A stretch of 64,000 nucleotides of DNA, taken from Pseudomonas putida. Lineage in GTDB: Bacteria > Pseudomonadota > Gammaproteobacteria > Pseudomonadales > Pseudomonadaceae. Under the pieces are notes generated by a model that saw only the letters and a list, made by a program, of their open reading frames with translations, had not been told where the DNA came from and searched no databases. Positions 58,608-64,000 of this stretch are shown piece by piece (positions within the stretch are counted from its first letter, which is position 1; every line of letters starts with the position of its first letter). The stretch covers positions 154,884 through 218,883 of the forward strand of contig NZ_BSKJ01000002.1 of the NCBI RefSeq assembly GCF_030159595.1, read 5' to 3'. The position numbers and the translations under genes were made by a program.

Positions 58608-59480
58608 ATGAACTACCTGTTTCCCCTCACCGCCATCCTCATCTGGGCCGGCAACACCGTGGTCACCAAGATGTCCGCCGGTGCCATCCACCCCGCCGAA
58701 ATCGGCTTCTACCGCTGGCTGCTGGCCGCCCTGCTGTTCACTCCGTTCCTGCTGCCTGCCGTGTGGCGCAACCGCGCGGCGATCCGCCCGCACCTGGGCA
58801 AGGTGTTCGTGCTGGGCGTGTTGGGCATGGCGCTGTACCAGAGCCTGGCCTACTTCGCCGCCGGCATTACCAGCGCCACCAACATGGGCATCATCCTCTC
58901 GCTGATGCCGCTGATCTCACTGGCACTGTCCATCGCCTGGCTGGGTCAGCGCCTGAGCTACGGTGCCCTGCTGGGCGCAGTGGTGTCGTTCTTTGGCGTA
59001 CTGGAAGTGGTCAGCGCCGGCCATCCCGCCAGCCTGCTGGCGCACGGCCTGAACAGCGGCGACCTGCTGATGCTGGTGGCCACCCTGGCTTACGCGCTGT
59101 ACAGCTTCCTGCTGAAGAAATGGCAGCTGCGCCTGCCGCCCCTGCAGTTGCTGTACCTGCAGGTGCTGGTGGCCATCGTCGTACTGCTGCCGTTGTTCCT
59201 GCTGTCGGACAAGACCGGCCTGAACAGCCACAACATCGGCCTGGTGCTGTACGCCTGCGTGCTGGCCTCGATGATCGCGCCGCTGGTGTGGATGCAAGCT
59301 GTGCATCGTCTGGGGCCAAGTCGCACCACGCTGTTCTTCAACCTGCTGCCGGTTGTCACCGCAGTGATCGCCGCCGTGGTGCTCGACGAACAACTGGCCC
59401 GCTATCACCTGGTCGGCGGCTTGCTGACCCTCGCTGGCGTGGTGCTGGCCGAGCGCTGGACTACACCGATTCGCCGCTAA
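58608..59480 (+). CDS. EamA/DMT family transporter
   Basis: 290 residues with ten hydrophobic helices in two EamA repeats (NYLFPLTAILIWAGNTVVTK; VLASMIAPLVWMQAVHRLGP). Inner-membrane exporter of unknown metabolite. Divergent from the AraC regulator. Its stop overlaps the stop of the convergent lipase by 4 nt. Confidence 0.92.
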   Translation: MNYLFPLTAILIWAGNTVVTKMSAGAIHPAEIGFYRWLLAALLFTPFLLPAVWRNRAAIRPHLGKVFVLGVLGMALYQSLAYFAAGITSATNMGIILSLMPLISLALSIAWLGQRLSYGALLGAVVSFFGVLEVVSAGHPASLLAHGLNSGDLLMLVATLAYALYSFLLKKWQLRLPPLQLLYLQVLVAIVVLLPLFLLSDKTGLNSHNIGLVLYACVLASMIAPLVWMQAVHRLGPSRTTLFFNLLPVVTAVIAAVVLDEQLARYHLVGGLLTLAGVVLAERWTTPIRR

Positions 59481-60367
59481 AGCCCTGCGGCCTTGAGCCG
59501 GGCGGCATGTTCAGTGAACAGCCGCACCGGCTCGGCACCTTTGCCCACGGCGCCGAGCGACTGGTTGACGATGTCCAGGTGATCCAGCGGGTAGTCGTCG
59601 CCAATCACCTGGCCAAGGTGCGAACTGAAACGCCCGACCATGCCGTCGCACTGGCCCTTCTCCTTGACGAAGCTTCGCGCGAACAGGCGGCAGAAGCGGT
59701 TGCTGCCGTCAAAGCGGTTGCGGCCTTGGTCGGTCAGGCCGGGCTGCAAGGTGCCGGACCACGAGTAATAGCGCACGCCATTGACCTCATACGCCCCTTC
59801 CCCGCCCCAAGTCTGCGGCAGGCCCTGTGGATAAGCCTGATTGAACAGCGCTACTCCAGCGCTGGTCAGCGACTGGTGCGAGGCATGCACATCCACCGGC
59901 AGCGGATCGCGGCGCCAACCGGTTTCCAGCCATACCAGCAGTACGGCAAAACCCTGCAGCACGGCCTTGAGAATACGCCCCTGGGGGGAGTCGCCCGGTG
60001 CCGTGCGCTCCAGGTGGTCCGCCAGTTCCGACCCGTGATTGGGGCCGGCCACCGAGGTGACCGACGCCACACGCGCCGGCCGCCTGGCCGCCGCGTAACG
60101 CGCACTCAGGGCACCCTGGCTGTGGCCAATGAGGTTGACCTTGTCGGTGCCAGTGCGCTGGCAAATGTCTTCGATGATCGCCAGCAACTGCTCGCCACGC
60201 ACCTCGCTTGAGTGCAGCGGCGATACCTGCACCGGAAACACCTCTGCCCCGCCCTTGCGCAGGGCCGGCACGATACCGAACCAGTAGGGGTAGAGCACCA
60301 ACCGGACAAACCCGAGCATGCCCGGTACCAGCACCAACGGGTATCGCGTGGCCAATTCCTGCTGCAT
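59477..60367 (-). CDS. triacylglycerol lipase, alpha/beta hydrolase
   Basis: 296 residues of the Pseudomonas family I lipase fold. VNLIGHSQGALSARYAAA holds the nucleophile Ser, VLVPGMLGF the oxyanion region; the Asp and His lie in the C-terminal third (DYPLDHLDIVNQ). The N-terminus MQQELATRYPLVLVPG has no signal peptide, so it may be intracellular, unlike secreted LipA. ATG at 60367 with AAGGGG upstream; longer in-frame starts exist but read into the divergent osmE. Confidence 0.85.
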   Translation of the reverse strand: MQQELATRYPLVLVPGMLGFVRLVLYPYWFGIVPALRKGGAEVFPVQVSPLHSSEVRGEQLLAIIEDICQRTGTDKVNLIGHSQGALSARYAAARRPARVASVTSVAGPNHGSELADHLERTAPGDSPQGRILKAVLQGFAVLLVWLETGWRRDPLPVDVHASHQSLTSAGVALFNQAYPQGLPQTWGGEGAYEVNGVRYYSWSGTLQPGLTDQGRNRFDGSNRFCRLFARSFVKEKGQCDGMVGRFSSHLGQVIGDDYPLDHLDIVNQSLGAVGKGAEPVRLFTEHAARLKAAGL

Positions 60368-60490
60368 TGCCCCATCCCCTTTCCGTGGACGACCGGCCAA
60401 CACTACAGCGGCCATCATGACCATCGCAATCGAACTCCCGGCGCACGCTGTGGTTCCAAACCACACAGACCCTTTGCAAGGAGCGGGACC

Positions 60491-60832
60491 ATGTACAAGC
60501 AGACCCTGGCAATCCTTCTGGCAAGTGCCACCTTGGCCGCCTGCGGCAGCCGCCCGGAAAACCCGGTGGGCTACGTCACCTACCGTGACGAACCGCTGGT
60601 CAAGCAGGTGAAACACGGCATGACCATGCAGAAGGTCATCGCCATCGGCGGCAGCCCGTCGAACGTGATCGACCTGCCGCACGGGGGGACCTGCAACGAC
60701 TACATCCTCAACCGCGACGGCAAGCAGCAGCCCTACTATGTGCGCTTCGACGCTACCGGCCATGTCGATGCCAAGGGCTTCAAGACGTGCAAACAACGCC
60801 AAGAGGACAGCGACGCCGTGCATGGCGCGTAA
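60491..60832 (+). CDS. osmE: osmotically inducible lipoprotein OsmE
   Basis: 113 residues of the SmpA/OmlA-like fold. Lipobox LAAC (Cys near 18) after a hydrophobic signal (LAILLASATLAAC). MTMQKVIAIGGSPSNVI and GTCNDYILNRDGK are the OsmE core. Membrane-anchored, probably outer membrane. AAGGAG before the ATG. No hyperosmotic promoter was identified. Confidence 0.9.
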   Translation: MYKQTLAILLASATLAACGSRPENPVGYVTYRDEPLVKQVKHGMTMQKVIAIGGSPSNVIDLPHGGTCNDYILNRDGKQQPYYVRFDATGHVDAKGFKTCKQRQEDSDAVHGA

Positions 60833-60874
60833 ATCCCATCCTCACCGACCGTCCTGACCCGACTGGAGATAACC

Positions 60875-61405
60875 ATGAGCAACGTTGAACTGACCGATGT
60901 GCAAACCCTGCGCGAACGTGCCCGCCAGCATGTCGAGCAAGGCGCGGTGACCGAGGGCTATCACGCCGATCGCCAGGAAATCCTGCGCCTGCTGAACGAG
61001 TCACTGGCCACCGAGCTGGTTTGTGTACTGCGCTACAAGCGCCACTACTTCATGGCCAGCGGCATCAAGGCCAGTGTGGCTGCCGGCGAGTTTCTGGAAC
61101 ATGCCAACCAGGAAGCCGAGCATGCCGACAAGCTGGCGGAGCGCATCGTGCAGCTGGGTGGGGAGCCGGACTTCAACCCGGATAATCTGACCAAGAATTC
61201 CCATGCCCAGTATGTGGCGGGTAATTCGTTGAAGGAGATGGTGCTGGAAGACCTGGTGGCAGAGCGGATCGCCATTGATAGCTACCGCGAGATCATTCAG
61301 TACATCGGCGACAAGGACCCGACTACGCGGCGGATCTTTGAGGACATCCTGGCACAGGAAGAAGAACACGCCGACGACATGTCCGACCTGCTACAGGGGC
61401 TGTAA
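60875..61405 (+). CDS. ferritin-like / bacterioferritin family protein
   Basis: 176 residues predicted as a four-helix bundle. Di-iron ligands appear in ELVCVLRYKRHYF, NQEAEHADKLAERI and AQEEEHADDM (E-x2-H motifs). Likely an iron-storage or ferroxidase protein; it lacks the heme-binding Met seen in classic Bfr, so the heme question is open. GGAGATAACC before the ATG. A terminator hairpin follows and separates it from the convergent asmA. Confidence 0.9.
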   Translation: MSNVELTDVQTLRERARQHVEQGAVTEGYHADRQEILRLLNESLATELVCVLRYKRHYFMASGIKASVAAGEFLEHANQEAEHADKLAERIVQLGGEPDFNPDNLTKNSHAQYVAGNSLKEMVLEDLVAERIAIDSYREIIQYIGDKDPTTRRIFEDILAQEEEHADDMSDLLQGL

Positions 61406-61411
61406 ACGCAA

Positions 61412-61432
61412 GGGGCTGCTTTGCAGCCCCTG
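61412..61432. terminator. bidirectional terminator between ferritin gene and asmA
   Basis: AGGGGCTGC-TTT-GCAGCCCCT, a 9-bp perfect stem; followed on the plus strand by GTCATTTCTT. The asmA stop codon starts right after it. Confidence 0.75.
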
Positions 61433-63499
61433 TCATTTCTTGCCTTTCACCGCAGCTGGCGCCTTGCCCGCCTTCATCTGCTGCAACAACGGCGTGCACT
61501 GGTTGGGGTCATCCCCGCTGCTAGGTGCAATCAGCGCCAGCAACCCCGCCGCCGGCCCGGCCACCACGCCCAGCGCCACCATCCCTGCCCCTCTCAACGC
61601 CAGCGGCAACGCCTGCACCCCGGCACTGGGCTTGGCAAACGGCCCGCGCACATACAGCGGCGAGCGCAGCGAGAACAGCCGCAGCCCTTTCGATTCCGGC
61701 GTGATCTTCAAGTCCAACTGCTCGCTGGCGAAATTGGCCGTGCCGTTGATGTAGATGATCGCGTTCTCGGTATCGAAGATGAACAGGCGCGTTGTGGCCA
61801 GGCCATCCTTGATCCCCACATCTGCCGCCGCGCAATTGATCTTCACATCCTCATCACCGAACAGCTTGCCAACCACATAGTTGCCCACATTCAAGCCAGC
61901 GATCTCCATCAGGCTGCGACTGATCGCGCCATCGTTGATCAGCATGCGCAGGTCGCCATTGGCCGTACCCAGCAAGGCCGCCACCGAATTGCCGCGGCCA
62001 CTGATGTCGGCATCGCCGTTCAACTCACCGAAGCTGGTCTGCATTGGCGCAAAGGAAGGGAACAGTTGCTTGAGCTTGAAGCCCCGCGCCGTGAGTTGCG
62101 CACGGCCCTGCAACGGCACACTGCGCCCGTCCAGTCGAATTTTGGACGCAAGGTTGCCGCCGGCCACACCAAATCGCAGGGGCTCCAGGCGCAGCAGGCC
62201 GTCTTCGAGAATCACATGCGCCGACAGGTCGTTGAATGGCAGTTGCGCGCTGTGCACGATGCGCTTGCCGGCAAAGGTGACGTCAGCGTCCATCGCACGC
62301 CAGCGCTCGGTGCGGAACGCTTCCACCGGCAGCACCTTGCCGGCCGGCTGCTTGCTGGCACCACCACGGGCTTTCTGCTCGGCGTTGGAGTCGGCGCCGA
62401 TCAGCGGCGCCAGGTCCTTGAACAGCAGCTGGTTCGAGACCAGATTGCCGGACAGCTTGGGCCGTGGCTGGCTGGCGACGAAGGCCAGGTCACCGTGGAT
62501 ATCGCTGTCACCGATCTTGCCGTTGAAGCCCTGGTAGTTGAATGTCGCCCCTTGCGCCGCATGCAGGTTGGCGTTGAGGCGGCCGTCAGTGGAGTAGGCC
62601 GGGGTGTCTGGCAGGGTCACGCCGGTCAATGGATAGAGGTTGCCCAGGCTGGCGCCGGACAAGCGCAGGCGCAGGTCGAGGGCACCGAGGTTGCGCGGGT
62701 CGGTCAGGGTGCCGGCGAGCACCACATGGGTATCGGCGATGCGCACGTCGGCCTGCAAAGGGAACGGCTGGCTGGCGTCCTGCAAGGCCAGCAGGCCGCC
62801 GATCTTGCCGGTGCCTGACACTGGCTGGCCCTTGTAGCGGCCTTGGGCCTTGAGCCCGAAGGCGTAGTCCTGGGCACCGCCGGCCTTCTCGGCGCTGGCC
62901 TTACCGACAATGTCGCTGAACGGGATCGGCTTGCCCAGCGGGTCGATCTGCACCTTCATGCTGGTTTTCAGGGTCTGGTCATCGAAGCTGACATTGCCCT
63001 GATCAAAGCCGATCGCACCGATATCCAGCTGCCATTTGGAGGGTTCTGCGTTCTCATCCTTGGGGCCGAAGTCGAACGTCCAGTTGGCACGGCCATCAGC
63101 CAGGCGAGTGAGGCTGGCAGTGGGCTTGATCAGGTCGATGCGCGGGATGCTGATCTGCTGGAACAGCAGCGGTAACGGCGCCAGACGGAACTCCACGCGC
63201 TCCAGGCCGACCATTTTCGGCTCTTTGAGCCAGTCGGGGTTACCCAAGGTCAGGTCTTCGGCAATGAAGTGCGGCCAAGGCACCCACGCACGCCAGCCTC
63301 CCTCTTCGGGTTCGGTACGCCACTGCAAGGCAAGGTTGCCGTTGATCGCGAAGGGCCGGTGCAGGGCCTCGGAAACCTTCTCGTTGAGCAGCGGCTTGGC
63401 GCGGTTCCAGTCGAAGGTGGCAATCACCACCACCAGGATTGCCAGCAATGTCAGCAGGCTGGTGAGGGTCCAGACGAGGATTCTGGCGGGACGCGTCAT
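61433..63499 (-). CDS. asmA: AsmA family protein
   Basis: 688 residues. One N-terminal transmembrane helix (RILVWTLTSLLTLLAILVV) anchors a long periplasmic beta-groove region; AsmA/VPS13-type proteins move or retain phospholipids between the membranes. Conserved C-terminal AsmA_2 segment (LRMLINDGAISRSLMEIAGL). ATG at 63499 with AAGGAG upstream; the frame opens to 63754 without support. Confidence 0.93.
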   Translation of the reverse strand: MTRPARILVWTLTSLLTLLAILVVVIATFDWNRAKPLLNEKVSEALHRPFAINGNLALQWRTEPEEGGWRAWVPWPHFIAEDLTLGNPDWLKEPKMVGLERVEFRLAPLPLLFQQISIPRIDLIKPTASLTRLADGRANWTFDFGPKDENAEPSKWQLDIGAIGFDQGNVSFDDQTLKTSMKVQIDPLGKPIPFSDIVGKASAEKAGGAQDYAFGLKAQGRYKGQPVSGTGKIGGLLALQDASQPFPLQADVRIADTHVVLAGTLTDPRNLGALDLRLRLSGASLGNLYPLTGVTLPDTPAYSTDGRLNANLHAAQGATFNYQGFNGKIGDSDIHGDLAFVASQPRPKLSGNLVSNQLLFKDLAPLIGADSNAEQKARGGASKQPAGKVLPVEAFRTERWRAMDADVTFAGKRIVHSAQLPFNDLSAHVILEDGLLRLEPLRFGVAGGNLASKIRLDGRSVPLQGRAQLTARGFKLKQLFPSFAPMQTSFGELNGDADISGRGNSVAALLGTANGDLRMLINDGAISRSLMEIAGLNVGNYVVGKLFGDEDVKINCAAADVGIKDGLATTRLFIFDTENAIIYINGTANFASEQLDLKITPESKGLRLFSLRSPLYVRGPFAKPSAGVQALPLALRGAGMVALGVVAGPAAGLLALIAPSSGDDPNQCTPLLQQMKAGKAPAAVKGKK

Positions 63500-63840
63500 T
63501 GCGTGATTCTCCTTGCGGCATGGCACAAAACGGGCACGGCGGTGGCACTCAATATCTCGGACTGATGAAAACCCGCAGGGTTTTATCGATGGCGCCATGA
63601 TAGCGAAGTTTTTCCTGGCCTTTTGCTCAGCAATTTGTCGCCCAAGACCCTGCATGTCACCTGTCAGCACCCAAATCAAATTGCCATCAATCGACCCGAA
63701 AGGCGCCGAATAGAGACGTTGAGAACCTCTATCAATGCGGTCGATTGTTACCATTACCCGTATGAACTTCTCTCTGGCGTTACGCGGCGTAGCATTGGCT
63801 CCGTAACCACTTTCCAGCCCCCGAGAGGAGCACCGAAATC
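63500..63840. other. 341-bp intergenic region upstream of asmA
   Basis: Divergent gap between asmA and the small secreted protein. Contains a symmetrical hairpin AAAACCC-GCA-GGGTTTT at 63568-63584 and no recognisable gene or REP element. No confident promoter call. Confidence 0.5.
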
Positions 63841-64000
63841 ATGAAACGCCATCTGCTGACCCTGACCCTGTCCATCCTGGCCGCCAACGCTTTTGCCCTG
63901 CCAGCCGCTGAACAACACCTGACTGCTGAATCGCGCTCCAGCGCTGCCGAAATCGCCCAACCGCTGAAAAACGTTGCCGAAGGTGGCTCGGATCGCTTGA
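63841..64000 (+). CDS. small secreted protein, 3' truncated
   Basis: Only the first 53 codons are in the window. A signal peptide (LLTLTLSILAANAFALPAA) is followed by a polar Ala/Ser/Glu-rich region. GAGAGGAGC lies upstream. The family cannot be named from this much. Confidence 0.7.
   Translation, partial: MKRHLLTLTLSILAANAFALPAAEQHLTAESRSSAAEIAQPLKNVAEGGSDRL

Overview
The window looks like a stretch of core chromosome from a fluorescent pseudomonad of the Pseudomonas putida group. The DNA is GC-rich with dense, short-gapped operons. Gene order follows what I remember of P. putida, and of P. aeruginosa for the lipA-dacA-rlpA-rodA-proA block and the fis-purH-purD-retS block. Eleven intergenic sites carry inverted pairs of the roughly 35-bp P. 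putida REP palindrome (core GCGGGTTTACCCGC or GCGGGCTTGCCCGC next to CTCCCACA). No rRNA, tRNA, CRISPR array, integrase or transposase was seen.

Layout. 1-13.6 kb: a truncated MltB-type lytic transglycosylase, ldcA, then a long minus-strand cell-wall and housekeeping block (lipA, lipB, ybeD, dacA, rlpA, mltB, rodA, mrdA, rlmH, rsfS, nadD, proA) covering lipoylation, rod-shape peptidoglycan synthesis and trimming, NAD and proline. 13.9-20.7 kb: mpg, a DedA-PAP2 fusion, a Lon-domain protein with an LrgA/LrgB pair, a MaoC hydratase, prmA and a DUF3426 protein. 20.9-29 kb: dusB-fis, purH, purD, a retS-type hybrid sensor kinase gene broken by an in-frame amber codon, and marC. 29-31 kb: three minus-strand genes of unknown function that look like diverged copies of one another, probably accessory. 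31-38.6 kb: two divergent cobalamin operons (cobG-cobH-cobI-cbiG/cobJ and cobL-cbiD-cobK). 38.9-45.3 kb: an NfeD/SPFH pair and a copper cluster (two DUF2946 proteins, PCuAC, OprC, PepSY). 45.5-53.3 kb: cycA, the urea ABC transporter urtABCDE behind a sigma-54 promoter, and a GNAT acetyltransferase. 53.4-64 kb: cbpM-cbpA divergent from a YegD-type Hsp70, an AI-2E exporter family protein, a duplicated PsiF protein, an AraC regulator divergent from an EamA transporter, a lipase, osmE, a ferritin-like protein, asmA and the start of a small secreted protein.

Most interesting: the retS nonsense mutation, which could alter Gac/Rsm signalling; the three-paralogue unknown cluster between marC and the cob operon; the clear -24/-12 promoter of urtA combined with terminator-like and REP elements placed inside the urt operon; and the NBD-sized Hsp70 facing a CbpA/CbpM pair across a heat-shock-like promoter region.
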